NCBI GenBank assembly: GCA_019916065.1
Contig: CM034233.1
Location: 47,234,034 to 47,298,033, forward strand
Origin: Vitellaria paradoxa
Taxonomy: Eukaryota > Streptophyta > Magnoliopsida > Ericales > Sapotaceae
Reading direction: 5' to 3'
Length of the DNA: 64,000 nucleotides
Positions 33,550-44,249 of the stretch are shown piece by piece. The notes under the pieces were generated by a model. That model did not search any database and was not told the origin of the DNA. It worked only from the letters and a program-made list of their open reading frames with translations. Both the position numbers and the translations under genes were made by a program. How positions within the stretch are numbered: position 1 is the stretch's first letter; each line of letters opens with the position of its first letter.

Positions 33550-34619
33550 ATGAAGAAAGGATTCTGACTTTGTATCATAATAGTGTAGGTTCTGTTATGC
33601 TTTTGATTTTCTATTTTCTTTTGTTTTTGTAAAAAAAAAAAAAAAGTTGTATATGGTTATTGCTAACCTTCAGTTTTCAGCTGCAAGTAGTACTCAACTG
33701 AGAAAGTGAAAAATCTGCTTGATGAAAAGAATCCATTCAAATCTGATGTGATCAGTTGCAATTGCAACTGCAGCTGTGATCATGCAGTAGCTGGACTAAA
33801 TGCCTTGCCACTGCTGAAATGTGAGCTTGGAACAAGTTGGTGGGGAATTGGTCACAGCAGCTGACTATCAGCTTTCATTTCTTGGTAATAAGTTGAATTT
33901 TCATTCACAATCTTCAGGTATGTTACTTCCCCAACCTTTCTTTAAATTGCTGGTTTAATACATTGAGGACAATGCATGATTTAGTTGGGGGGGACACAAT
34001 CTGAGTTTGTGGATGTGAATAGTATTTTTACTGAAATTTGCTGAATTGAGTGATTGGATATGATCAGAATGTTTTGAATATGATTTGGAATTGTTTGAAT
34101 TGAATTAAGATCATGCTTATATCAGTTTGAGTTTGCATATGTTGAAAATTTAAAAAAAAAAAATTTGAAAATTTGGAAAAATTGCAAAACTTCTTCTTGA
34201 ATTAGTTGTCTTTTGAAATAATTTTCGAATCCTAGCTGTTGGCAAAACTTAATTTGAGTATTCTTAAGAAATGGGGGAAGAATTTCTGGTTTTCTGGACA
34301 CTGGAATTGCAAATTGCTGATAGCCTGTATTCGAATATGGGTCTGGGTATTCGAATATGATGTCGGTTTTAAATCCTGTATATACCCGTGAGTGGCCCCA
34401 TTCAAGTTCCTGTTCTATTCGAATACGAGCCCTGGTGCCCACAACCCTGAAACCTTCACCATTCCACATCTTCTTCCAGTCTTTTACTTTCAGATTATCT
34501 GAGTGTGATTTTGAGTTGACATTGAAAGGAAGATTCAGATACAGAGCTGCGATTGAAGAAGCTAGGGTTTACAGCTTTGGAAAATTTCTGATAAAGGGTG
34601 GAGAATCAATTGAAGCAAG
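33550..34619 (+). other. Athila spacer between pol and the additional ORF, with internal purine tract
   Basis: About 1.07 kb without supported coding. AGTTGGGGGGGACAC at 33983-33997 closely resembles the true polypurine tract at 37686 (AGTTGGGGGGTGTG). Two TATTCGAATATG palindromes at ~34328 and ~34348 and one at ~34416 lie just upstream of the additional ORF. A transcript for the additional ORF could start or be spliced here; the sequence alone does not show it. Confidence 0.6.
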
Positions 34620-35813
34620 ATGCCACCAAAGAGGATGAAGAAGATGGCTTACAAAGGCAAGGCTAAAAGAAGGAGCATGAGGATTTTGAGCCAACATGGT
34701 AAGGGTTCTTCACTTGTTGTTCATGAACCCATAACATATGAATTGTCATCTTCTAAATCAGACCGTAGGTCCTCCTCTAGAACAGAATCATTCCATTCTG
34801 TAGGTAATGAGAGTTTGAGTGAGAGACATGATAATCATGTCTCTAATGTTGAAAAGGAAAACTCTGTTGGAGTTCCTGAGAATGTGCCTACTAAGGAACA
34901 CACTACTGCTCCTGAGCATGAGGTCCACACCTCTGAAAATGTTCCTGAGGATGAACCTGAAGCACAATCTGACCATGATCTTTTTGATGAGGATTCTTTT
35001 GATAACTCGAGGTTTTCCAACAAAGCCTCAGAGCTGAAATATGATGAGAATTACAGTAAGAGAGCTGTGTTGAGTGAAAGAGGAATTAAATTGGAGGATT
35101 ACAATGAACTACCCTATGAATTGTTAGAATTATTTGAGCAAAGGGGCTGGGCACATTGGGTTACAACCAGTAGGAGGGCTGTGGTACCATATGTGAGAGA
35201 GTTTTACTCAAATGCTGAATTGGGTATGGTTCATGGGAGACCTGAGATAAACTCTAAGGTTAGAGGGAAGAAAATTAATTTGAATCTTGAGAAAATCTCT
35301 TTCATAGGTCACTTACCTGTTGAAAGAATACCCGAACCCACACCTGAACAAAAAGCACAATGGGAGAAGCAATTGCATAAGGATAATTTGGCTAGACTTT
35401 TCACAGCCAACCCTCAAGCTCAATGGACCACTGCTAGGATGTCCAAGTCAAGAATTACTCCCAAAAGTAATGTCCTTCACATGCTAGTGTGTTCTTTATT
35501 TCTGCCCCATGCTTACAAGTTAACCATCACTCTAGAGCAAGCCATGATTATGGGAAAGTTGTTGTTAGGCATTCCCATGGATTTACCTTACCACATCTGG
35601 TTGGTTATTTCTCATGTGGTGGAGAAATCAGAATCCATTGCTGGGCTGCCTTTTGGAGGTCTAATTACAGAGATAATTCAGCACTTTCTGGGAATAGAGG
35701 AAGAGGTAGGAATAGCCATTGTGAAAGCTGCTCCTTTGATAGACAAGATATCTATGAATCGAAGTCGAGGACAATTGAAGAAGGCTGCTCCACCTGCAGT
35801 TGAGAACAACTAG
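34620..35813 (+). CDS. Athila additional ORF (env-position, putative plant transposon protein domain)
   Basis: A 397-codon ORF with a true ATG (MPPKRMKKMAYKGKAKRR), downstream of pol where Athila elements carry an extra gene often called env-like. The N-terminus is strongly basic (possible nuclear signal); residues ~30-140 are acidic and Ser/Glu-rich, likely disordered; ~150-380 form a conserved-looking globular region (KLEDYNELPYELLELFEQRGW, VREFYSNAELG, LARLFTANPQAQW, LVCSLFLPHAYKLTITLEQA) of the type labelled putative plant transposon protein. No signal peptide or convincing membrane anchor is seen, so a surface role is unsupported. TAG at 35811-35813 stands where a Gln-rich tail continues for 61 more codons to 35999. 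Function unknown; confidence high for the gene, low for any role. Confidence 0.8.
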   Translation: MPPKRMKKMAYKGKAKRRSMRILSQHGKGSSLVVHEPITYELSSSKSDRRSSSRTESFHSVGNESLSERHDNHVSNVEKENSVGVPENVPTKEHTTAPEHEVHTSENVPEDEPEAQSDHDLFDEDSFDNSRFSNKASELKYDENYSKRAVLSERGIKLEDYNELPYELLELFEQRGWAHWVTTSRRAVVPYVREFYSNAELGMVHGRPEINSKVRGKKINLNLEKISFIGHLPVERIPEPTPEQKAQWEKQLHKDNLARLFTANPQAQWTTARMSKSRITPKSNVLHMLVCSLFLPHAYKLTITLEQAMIMGKLLLGIPMDLPYHIWLVISHVVEKSESIAGLPFGGLITEIIQHFLGIEEEVGIAIVKAAPLIDKISMNRSRGQLKKAAPPAVENN

Positions 35814-35999
35814 CAGCAGCCAGCAGAGGAGGAGGCAACTGAAGCAGCTCCCATGAGCACAGAGGAGAAATTGAAGTTAATCCAGAAAAATCAAAAAGTA
35901 CTGATGAGGGAAGTTAGTGAGCTGAGACAGGGGCAGCAAAAGCTTATTCGAATGGTGGAGAGCATATTCGAATTGAGCCAAGAAGAGAGAAATGCTTAA
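35814..35999 (+). pseudogene. C-terminal extension of the additional ORF beyond TAG
   Basis: The same frame stays open for 61 codons after the TAG, with Glu/Ala-rich sequence and then a heptad-like stretch (KNQKVLMREVSELRQGQQKL) that would form a coiled coil, ending at TAA 35997-35999. Composition fits a real protein tail. A single C-to-T change (CAG to TAG) would explain the break; readthrough is the alternative. Confidence 0.65.
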
Positions 36000-37685
36000 T
36001 TCAGTATTTCAGCCATGATTCAGACCCTTTTGTCCTTGAAACCAGATTTTTGACAGCAAATCTTTAGAATATTTCAAATATGTTTTGTCAACAATAGGAT
36101 TTGGATTGATGTTCTTGCTGTTTGTTTCTTTTGATTAGGTTTAAGTTGTTTTGTTTTACTTTTGCTACCTATGACTTTGAACTTACAACTTGGAATGAAT
36201 GAAATTTCTGTTTTCTTGGAATTAGTGATGTCATTTGCATAAATTGGATTGAGCTGAGTTGAAGTATGAAATTTTAAGAGTTGTTGTGGTTGCCATGTGT
36301 TTTTAAGTTGAAAAGTGTGTGAATGGATTTAGTTTGAGGATTGTTGATCTAACATTTGTCTTGAGGAATGAATTTATGAATGAATAATGTGTTTTATGGA
36401 TTTCCAGATATAGTGGAGACTTAAAACCTGAAGTGAGATATTCGAGCCTTAAACTTTGTTCATGAGATACTTACATTTACTCTAAGGGCTTTCCAAAAGC
36501 TCAAGCTTTTTGTACTTCAAATTCCTTCAATAACTCCACTTATACTATTTTGCTTTGGGTGTTTGTGAAGTGATAGAAGAATGGAACTAGATTTCTGATT
36601 CTTAACTTTTATGGTTGGATGGAATGAAATCATAGAAGTGATATTAGGCCATTTTTCTTAACATTTGAGCCTGGAATGCCTTTCTTTGATAAACATGACC
36701 ATTGTAGCCAAGTTTGAGCATTATTAGAGCATTCATACTTCTTCATTTTTACCACATAATTCCTTTAACCAAAATGAATGCTCTCTACCCTTCCCTATGT
36801 ATTTTGGAATGCATTGAAAATAGAAATGAAGGTTAGTGGGCTGAATTGTGGGATTTGGAGGTGAGAAGAAAGAAAAAATGTATGGAATGAGGAAAAAGAA
36901 AATGTTAAGGGAAATGGATGATAAAAAGAAAATCAAAAAGGGGGAAACTGTTTTAATTTTTAAATACATTCACTTGAGGTCATTTTCAGATTGAAAAAAA
37001 AAATGAATTGTAGAAGGGTAGAAGAAAGTTTATTTCAGTGTTCCAAATTAGTTTTGAATTCCTTATCCTTTCCTTCTATTACCTTATTAAACCTCATGGC
37101 CCCATTACAACCCATTGCAAGTCCTAATTGATCTTTAGGAAGAATTTTCATTCAATTGTGAAATTTAGGAATTAGGGAATCATGGTGAAAATTCTGAAAT
37201 TACTTTGCTACATCATTCCTTCATGGAGTTATGCCAAGTCCAATTCTTTCTTGAATACATTGTTTTTGACTTGTTGATGCCACCTTCTAGAATTTGATGA
37301 ACATTTACTCTTAATAAGGGCATCTTGAGTGAAACCTTGTGTGCTCTATTTTCTTTGGAGTGAATTCTAAGGTGAGATTTGAAGTCAAAACTTGGGAATG
37401 AAATGGAATGCAAAGTTCAGAATTAAATGAAGTTCTAAAGATGTATGTTAAGTTGATAGAGCTAAAAGCTGCTATTCATTCACATTCATTTCACACACTT
37501 GGCAAGTTTCACATCTCTTATAAAATTTTAAATTTTAAACTTTGCTTATGAAAGTTTTTGCTTATGGTGTTGACTAATTTCATATGAATAGCTGAAATGT
37601 CATTCAAATTGAAATGGAATTAATGCTTTTGGATTTCTCTCCTATTTCTTCTATTAGAAGCATTACTAGGGACTAGTAATGTTGT
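36000..37685 (+). other. Athila 3' non-coding tail
   Basis: About 1.7 kb between the additional ORF and the polypurine tract. Frames are short and AT-rich; I recognise no domain, RNA gene or repeat. Long non-coding tails are normal in Athila elements. Confidence 0.6.
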
Positions 37686-37699
37686 AGTTGGGGGGTGTG
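37686..37699 (+). other. Athila polypurine tract
   Basis: AGTTGGGGGGTGTG directly before the TGATTGG start of the 3' LTR. Confidence 0.85.
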
Positions 37700-39227
37700 T
37701 GATTGGACATCAATTGTTACATATTTATATATTCAAATTACACTTGCACACATCATAAAAAGATATAAAATCTATGTTTTGTGCAGATTCCATCTCCATA
37801 TCTCCAAAGTGAAATATGTGTTGATTTCAATCACAAAAACAAGAAATTAAGCTACATTGAGGATGTTGAGAAGAAAGTATCCTGCACAACACATCAAAGG
37901 ATTGAAGTTATTTTAGAAGAAGAAGAAAATTCAGTTGAAATCAATGCAAAGAGATCAGAATCACTATTCTGGAAATTTCTGCAGCAGAGGATCATATTCG
38001 AATATGGTTTTACTGTATTCGAATATAAGCTTCTTCACAGCAACGAATTCCATGTGACCCCAACTTCTCCATGTGATGTAACCTGCAATCCAGGGAGGGC
38101 AAATCAGTAAAAAATATAGGAGAAAGAAGGAGCCATCATGAGTACTACATTCGGTTAGAGAGAGAGAAAGAGAGGAGAGAGAAGGAAGAGAGAAGTAGGG
38201 AGAGACACACACGCAAAAAAAACACAGAACAGTCGGGGGGAGAGAAATTCAGTTTTTGTAGAGAGAGTTTTAGAGAGAAATGGATTGAGAGTTCATAGTT
38301 TTACATTTGAATTTCAATTCGGCATTGGAGTTTTTGGGATTTACATTTTGAATTCATTTCAATTTCTGTAATCAAATTTTCAGTTCTAAATCCATTAAAC
38401 TTTCATTTTCAGATTGAAATGTCTTCAATTCAGATTTCCATTTCTGTTTTTCTTCTTTTTAACATAGCTCGGCTAAGTCTTCTTGGGCCAAGGCCAGGGT
38501 AATGCCCTTCCAATGAATCTCAAGTGGCCGAACTTCATGAATTTACTTTGAGCTCTTATGGTTATCAAGTCAATTTGCAGCTGGGTGTTTTAGAACTCAT
38601 TGATTCAAGACCCGATTAATCCAAATTTGTATATCCTATTGATGAGTTCATAGGTGTTGCTTAACTTAGAACTCTCATGACATTGTTGTATGTGGGTTGC
38701 TAAAATTAGAACTCCTATTGTCCTTAAAATAGGTTATGCACATTGAGTGTTTAATCCATAGTTTGTTTCAATTGAAATTAATTTTCTCAAAAATCAGTAC
38801 AAATTGACTTGGTAATTTATACACTCTTGGCACTTGAAATTCATTCGGATTGGTATTAAACTTGTCTTGCTCAACTTTTTTTTTTATCACTTAATCATTT
38901 AGTTTAAATTTCCTTTGCTTTTGGAAAACTAGTTCAAAACCATCAACCAACCAAATCAGATTTTAATTTTCTGTTTCACATTTTTTTGTGAGTTGTGTTT
39001 TGCCAAATTAATCTCCATTAGAGTCATTCACTTCATTACTCCCTAGATCCCTGTGGAAATGACCTGGGACTTACCAGTTATTTTGTGCTTCAACCACACC
39101 TTGCACTTGGGGGAGAACTTGTCTTGATTTACCTCACTTAACATTTTTTTTTTTAAATTTGAATTGACAATCTGAATTTTCATCTGAGCTTTTATTTTGG
39201 AGTGAGGTAATTAAGTAAGAACAAGCA
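37700..39227 (+). mobile_element. Athila 3' LTR
   Basis: Same sequence as 25751-27271, starting TGATTGGACATC and ending ACAAGCA. Most differences from the 5' copy are one-base changes in short homopolymers. The two TATTCGAATA-type palindromes are kept (37996, 38017 region). After 39227 the T2 LTR resumes. Confidence 0.95.
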
Positions 39228-39231
39228 GGTT

Positions 39232-39294
39232 TTACGTAGTTATTTTGTGGGTTTATCCCTCATATCCTTGGGTCGTGGATTTTGGGGCATGACA
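39232..39294 (+). mobile_element. End of the T2 3' LTR, beyond the Athila insertion
   Basis: Continues the T2 LTR after the duplicated GGTT and ends GGGGCATGACA, a normal CA terminus for a TG-starting LTR. The next bases, ATATT, would be the T2 target duplication, but the T2 left end is missing so this cannot be checked. Confidence 0.75.
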
Positions 39295-39839
39295 ATATTA
39301 ATCAAATAATGCAAGCTCAAGTCCATCGCATATGTGATGCTAAATATAAATGCCACAAGGAGAAATTCTAATTTTGGATGATTATTGAAATTACATATTA
39401 GTCTCAAAAACAATCAATCATAAAACAATAAATCAAATGAAAAACTACAAAGGCACAAGATTTAACAAATACATTATGCTTAGATAATAAAATAAACCAT
39501 CATTTGTCCCTTTAGGATATCTCAAATTCTAAAAAGTTTCCTATTAGACTTTTCCCTCATTTGTAACACTTTTGGTGTTGTGTGAATTGTCTTGTTTGCT
39601 ATTAAGCATAATATGTACATTATAATTCCGAAAGCATACCTTCAAAAAGAGATAGGAATGTTGAATAACTAATCATAGAGCTAACCATGACCAAAAGAGT
39701 CTAATTCCTTTTGTTGGCAACACCATTCTATTATGGTGCGTTTAGGGCAATAAATTGAGATGCTATCCCATTTTGATGCAAATGATCTATGAACTCTCAT
39801 AATAGTTATTCTTCACCTGGAGTAATCGAAGGTCTTTTA
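39295..39839 (-). pseudogene. Old copia integrase, C-terminal half
   Basis: Minus-strand translation from 39839 down reads EFIDHLHQNGIASQFIALNAP, then NGVANKRN, where copia integrases have the catalytic Glu region, and later a SKGTNDGLFYY block like the GYPKGT...FY segment at the integrase C-terminus. Many stops. It continues on the far side of the full-length copia element at 48612, the two halves being in the same orientation, so one old gene was split. Confidence 0.75.
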
Positions 39840-41123
39840 TGTAGGAATCAGAAACGCAGTGAAATAGGTTTTTAAAATTTTTTTTTCAAATTGATCATGT
39901 ATGAAAGATTATAAACTCCTCATATCATTTTATTCGAAATACAATGACGAATCTAAATCAATAAACAAAAATCTAACCTTTTATCTTTTCTTAATTTGTT
40001 ATTGATTTCTTAAAGCCCTTGGGTTCTCGATGGTTAAGACTTCTAGATTTTCTGCTCTTTGTTCTATTAGGATCCTCTCAGGGTTTTTCTGATGTCTTGT
40101 GTTGTGTAGGCAACCTAATAGACTGATCCTTTATAAAGGCAAGAACAGAAGACTTAGTTGCAAATAAACTTTAGTTGGCTAATTAAAAATTACCCATAAT
40201 TATCTCATAATTACGAATACATTCCCTAATAAATATACTTTATTTCACTAAAAATGTATAACTAAACTCTAACCCTAGTTTATTGAAATAATTTCATAAA
40301 GTACCTTATTCACTCCTTAAGTTTGCAATTGGGCCCTCCACAAGATAATGAATCAATTAGAATTAAGAAGCTATCCAATTCCAATTGATACCTCTTTCTA
40401 TATTCTAAGAACTATTACTCTAATCATTTTTGTGCTAGTCACCATCTCAATAGCATATTATTAAGACAACCAGATTTGGATTTAATGATTAATTGATATT
40501 CTTAATTTGGATAATATCTCTATCTCAAATTAGATTGTGGATTCCTTTTTGGTAATGTATGTTCCCTAACTTTATGTAATGACTTCCCAAAACACTAAGG
40601 TGTTGGCCTAATGATAATCAGTCTCACTCTTGATGAATTAAAGTCATCATTTCATAAAATAATGTCTACCACTATCTCAAGATTTAGAACAACTGCCTAG
40701 AGTGAATAGAAGAAATACATCAATTTAGATAGCATAGCTTGGATATGTTTTTTATTATTGTTCCATTTATTATCTTCCATGCCAACACTTTAGATTCAGA
40801 GTATACTACTCTAATGATTGTGATAAATCATTCTATCATATAAAAATAAAAAATTTCACAATCTTTTAGCTAAGATGCCCCCATTTCATCACCGATTGTG
40901 AGCTAATCTAGATTGATCAATACTTAGATTTATATCCCCTATGTATGAAACACTTTCATGCACATGGATTAAGTTCATTAATCAATCAAGAATTACATTC
41001 ATCACATGAAATACATGCATCCATAAGTAATAAAGAATCTTCAAATAAACTAAATAAGAATTCTTTATTGAAATAAAATTAGTTCATCATCTAATATATG
41101 ACATTAGGTCATATATCCCAACA
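39840..41123 (-). mobile_element. C1 3' LTR
   Basis: 1284 bp, minus strand, from TGTTGGGATATATGACC at 41123 to CCTACA at 39840. Matches 47186-48611 throughout except for a 148 bp insertion present only in the other copy. Confidence 0.9.
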
Positions 41124-41137
41124 AACTCTCACTTACA
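41124..41137 (-). other. C1 polypurine tract
   Basis: On the minus strand, AGTGTAAGTGAGAGTTTG abuts the LTR TGTTGGG start; the purine-rich core fits a copia plus-strand primer. Confidence 0.65.
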
Positions 41138-41940
41138 CTTAAGTCATTGACCCATTACATCTTACCCCCATCCCATCAACATGAGACTCAAAAACCTTTG
41201 TAGGCAAGGCCTTGGCAAAAGGATTAGCTAAGCTATCCATCGACTTAATCTATGTCACAACAATGTCACCTATGTGAGTAATGTTTCCGACTAAGTGAGA
41301 CTTTCTCTTTATGTGCTTTATACCCTTTGTGGTTTCTTGGCTCCTTGAATTGAGCTACAGCCCTACTATTATCACAATAAAGCATAACAGGTGACTTAGC
41401 CAATAGCACCACTCCTAGTTCCATAAGAACTTCTTGAGCGAAATTGCCTCCTTAGCCACTTGTGAACCTGCCACGTGCTTAGCTTCAGTAGTAGAATTAG
41501 TAATACATTGTTGTTTAATACTTCTCCAACTGATGGCTTCTCCACCAAGGATAAACACATAACTAAATGTTGATTTCAGGAATCATTATCTAACATGAAC
41601 TTTGAAACAGTGTGTCCAATAGGAACTAGGTCTCCACCCCCATAAGCTAGCATATAATCTTTAGTTTTTCTCAAGTACTTAAGAGTATGCTTTACATTAG
41701 TCTAATGTTCTGGTCCAGGATTAGATCGATACCGACTGACCATGCCCATTGCAAAACAGATATCCAATCTTGTACATAGCATCACATACATGAGGCTCTC
41801 TACTACCGAAGCATAAGGGACTTTCTTCATATGCTCCTCTTCTAAGGGTGCCTTAGGACAGTAGCTCTTAGACAAAGGTACCCATGTCTAAAAGGTACCA
41901 TACCCTTTTTGGAGTTATACATGGCATACTTAACTAGTAT
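41138..41940 (-). pseudogene. C1 copia RNase H region
   Basis: Minus-strand frames give segments such as GEAISWRSIKQQCITNSTTEAKHVAG, matching copia RNase H (the SWKSSKQ...STTEAEY pattern with catalytic Glu), and KGIKHIKRKSHLVGN near the C-terminus, followed by SMDSLANPFAKALP. Several stops interrupt. Confidence 0.75.
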
Positions 41941-42640
41941 CTTTTAATATATGCAGTTTGAGATAGGCCTAACATCCTATTCTTGCGATCTAGCAAAAGC
42001 TTGATCCCAAGAATGTAGCTAGCCTTTCCCAAGTCCTTCATATCAAACTATTTCACTAACTAGACCTTAACTGTAGATAACATACCAATATCATCCCTAA
42101 TGAGTAAAATGTCATCCACATATAGGACTAAGAGAACCACCGTGCTCCCACTACACTTCTTATATACACAAGATTCATCTGGATTTCAATCAAAACCAAA
42201 CTATTTGATCACTTGATCAAAACAGATGTTCCAATTACAAGAGACTTGCTTAAGTCCATAAACAGACTTATACAACTTACAAACCATATGCTCCTGTGCC
42301 TTAGCTATGAACCCTCTGGTTGTTTATGTAAATGTCTTGATCAACATGGCCATTCAAAAATGCCATCTTGACATCCATTTGCCAAATCTCATAATTGAGA
42401 TAAGTCGTAATGGATAAGACGATACGAATATACTTAAGCATAGCAATCAGTGAAGAAGTTTCCTTATAGTCGATGCCCTCTTTTTGAGTAAACCCTTTAG
42501 CCACTAGCCTAGCCTTATAAGTGTCAATAGATCCATCTATTCTCCACTTTCTCTTATAAACCCATTTATAGCAATAGGTTTAATATTGGCAAGTGGTTCT
42601 ACAAGTTTCCAAACTTGATTGGAGTACATAGATGCCATTT
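41941..42640 (-). pseudogene. C1 copia reverse transcriptase
   Basis: The longest open piece (42504-42301) reads MAKGFTQKEGIDYKET, then MLKYIRIVLSITTYLNYEIWQMDVKMAFLNGHV, the N-terminal part of the copia RT (RVT_2). Further on, CKLYKSVYGLKQ and LVLYVDDILLI (YVDD at ~42112-42123 on the minus strand) show that the catalytic pair is kept. Frameshifts and stops lie between. Confidence 0.85.
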
Positions 42641-43768
42641 CAGCTTTTATTGTCTTTTGCCATGATTCTGCATCTGTATCAGAAATAACCTCATTATAGT
42701 TGGAAGGATCAGGTTGTGCTCTCCTTGGAGATTCTCTCCAAAGAACATATACCTGTCAAGTGTCCTAACAATCTTCCTACTACGATGAGATTCTGGTGTA
42801 TCAAATGAAGTGGGTGACGTAACGTGTGGAGTATCCTATAGAGTGACTGTGTTAATGACCCATGGGTGAGAACTATCTATCTCATCTAGCTAAACTCTAC
42901 CCTTGGGTTTTTGGTCCATAATATAATCATCTTGTAGAAAGATAGCATTTGTGTGAACGGACACCTTCTACTCTATAAGATTATAAAATAGCCAACCCTT
43001 CGATCCTTTTGGATACCTTATGAAATAGCTCAATTCTAATCTCCATTCCAACTTACCAGTCTTACCTTTCAGCACGTATGCAGGGTAGCCCTATATCCTA
43101 TAGTATTGTAAACTACGACATCGTCCAGTCCACAACTCAATGGGAATCTTAGTGGCAGACTTAATTAGCATAGAGTTCAAAACATACATAGCTATTTCTA
43201 AGGCAGATCCCTAAAGGAATATAGGCAAATCAAAATAACTTATCATTGATCTTACAATATCTAAAAGAGTCCTATTTCTTCTCTTAGTTACACCATTCTA
43301 CTGAGGCATGCCCAACAACTAAGATATAATCTCATTATCTAACAAATATTTACTTAAGTTACTGGAGAGATACTTGCCATCTCGATCAAATCTAAGTGAC
43401 TTTATGTTCTTATCTAATTTCTTTTCTACCTCAACCCAAAACTCTTTGAACTTTTCAAAAGCTTCAAACTTATGGTGCAACCATAAACATAACCATATCT
43501 AGAGTAATCATTTGTGAAAGTGAAGAAATACTCATAACCTTCCTGAGCTCTGATATTCAAAGGTCCACACACATCTATGTGAATTAACTCTAATAAATCT
43601 TTAGTTCTATTCCCTTTATAGAAAAGGGTCTCTTGATTATTTTACCCTTCAAGCAGGATACACAAGTTTTTAATGGCTCCATTTCCAATAAAGAAAAAGT
43701 ACCTTCTTTTACCAACCTTATTATCCTAGTTAGATTAATATGACCAAGCCACAAATGCCAAATACATT
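42641..43768 (-). pseudogene. C1 copia integrase
   Basis: Minus-strand translation gives the GAG-pre-integrase zinc-binding block WHLWLGHINLTRIIRLVKEG with CVSCLKGKIIKRPF at ~43755-43640, then a heavily damaged catalytic core and C-terminal region reaching the RT linker at ~42700 (NYNEVISDTDAESWQKTIKAEM). Numerous stops. Confidence 0.8.
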
Positions 43769-44240
43769 TTAGATTACTTGAAGAAACTTCTTTTTTTTTT
43801 TTTTTCTAAGATTTGGTGAAATGAATGATGATGATGATGGTCGTGAATTGCTACTTTCTATGTCATCAATCTCATTCAATTGTCGGATAATTAAATATAA
43901 GCCATTTGTCAATGTACTAGAGCAAATAAAAGAACCATTTAATTTAATAGTAACTGAAGAGTTAAAAGTAACTAAATATCCTTTTTTAATTAAATAAGAA
44001 ACTGAAACTAAATTTCTTCTAATGCTAGGTACATAAAGGTAATTTTCTAAAAGTAAAGTTTTATCACTAGAAAATAATCTAACTACTCCAACTGAAACAA
44101 CAGCAATCTCAAAGCCATCACCAAGGTGCAAGCAAACCTCTCCATCACTTAACCTTTTGGTTTCTTGAAACCCCTGCAACGAATTACAAATGCCGATTAA
44201 TTACCTCAAAGTCTACACACCAAGAATATAAAGTACTCGC
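43769..44240 (-). pseudogene. C1 protease to pre-integrase region
   Basis: An open 136-codon stretch on the minus strand reads VCLHLGDGFEIAVVSVGVVRL, then LENYLYVPSIRRNLVSVSYLIKKGY and LNGSFICSSTLTNGLY, which is the copia segment linking protease and integrase. It ends in a Lys run caused by an A-tract (plus-strand T run at 43790-43806) that probably shifted the frame. The catalytic DSG(A) site upstream was not recognised. Confidence 0.75.
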
Positions 44241-44249
44241 CAAATAAGT

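Larger units (their letters stand above)
25751..39227 (+). mobile_element. Athila-lineage gypsy retrotransposon, full length (~13.5 kb)
   Basis: Paired LTRs (25751-27271 and 37700-39227), TG...CA ends, primer-binding site, gag, protease, RT, RNase H, integrase, a long additional ORF after pol, and a 3' polypurine tract. GGTT lies on both sides (25747-25750 and 39228-39231), a 4-base match consistent with a target duplication. It sits in the T2 3' LTR, whose sequence joins exactly across it. gag and pol carry several single-base frameshifts and stops, so the copy as written could not move by itself. Confidence 0.95.

Noticed and set aside
34122..34638. Two overlapping frames (115 and 93 codons) upstream of the additional Athila ORF
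   Set aside because: No similarity recognised; they lie in the spacer with the TTCGAA palindromes and lack family support.
36733..37413. Small minus-strand frames in the Athila tail with hydrophobic stretches
   Set aside because: AT-rich translation gives Phe/Ile-rich peptides by chance; no start context or homology.
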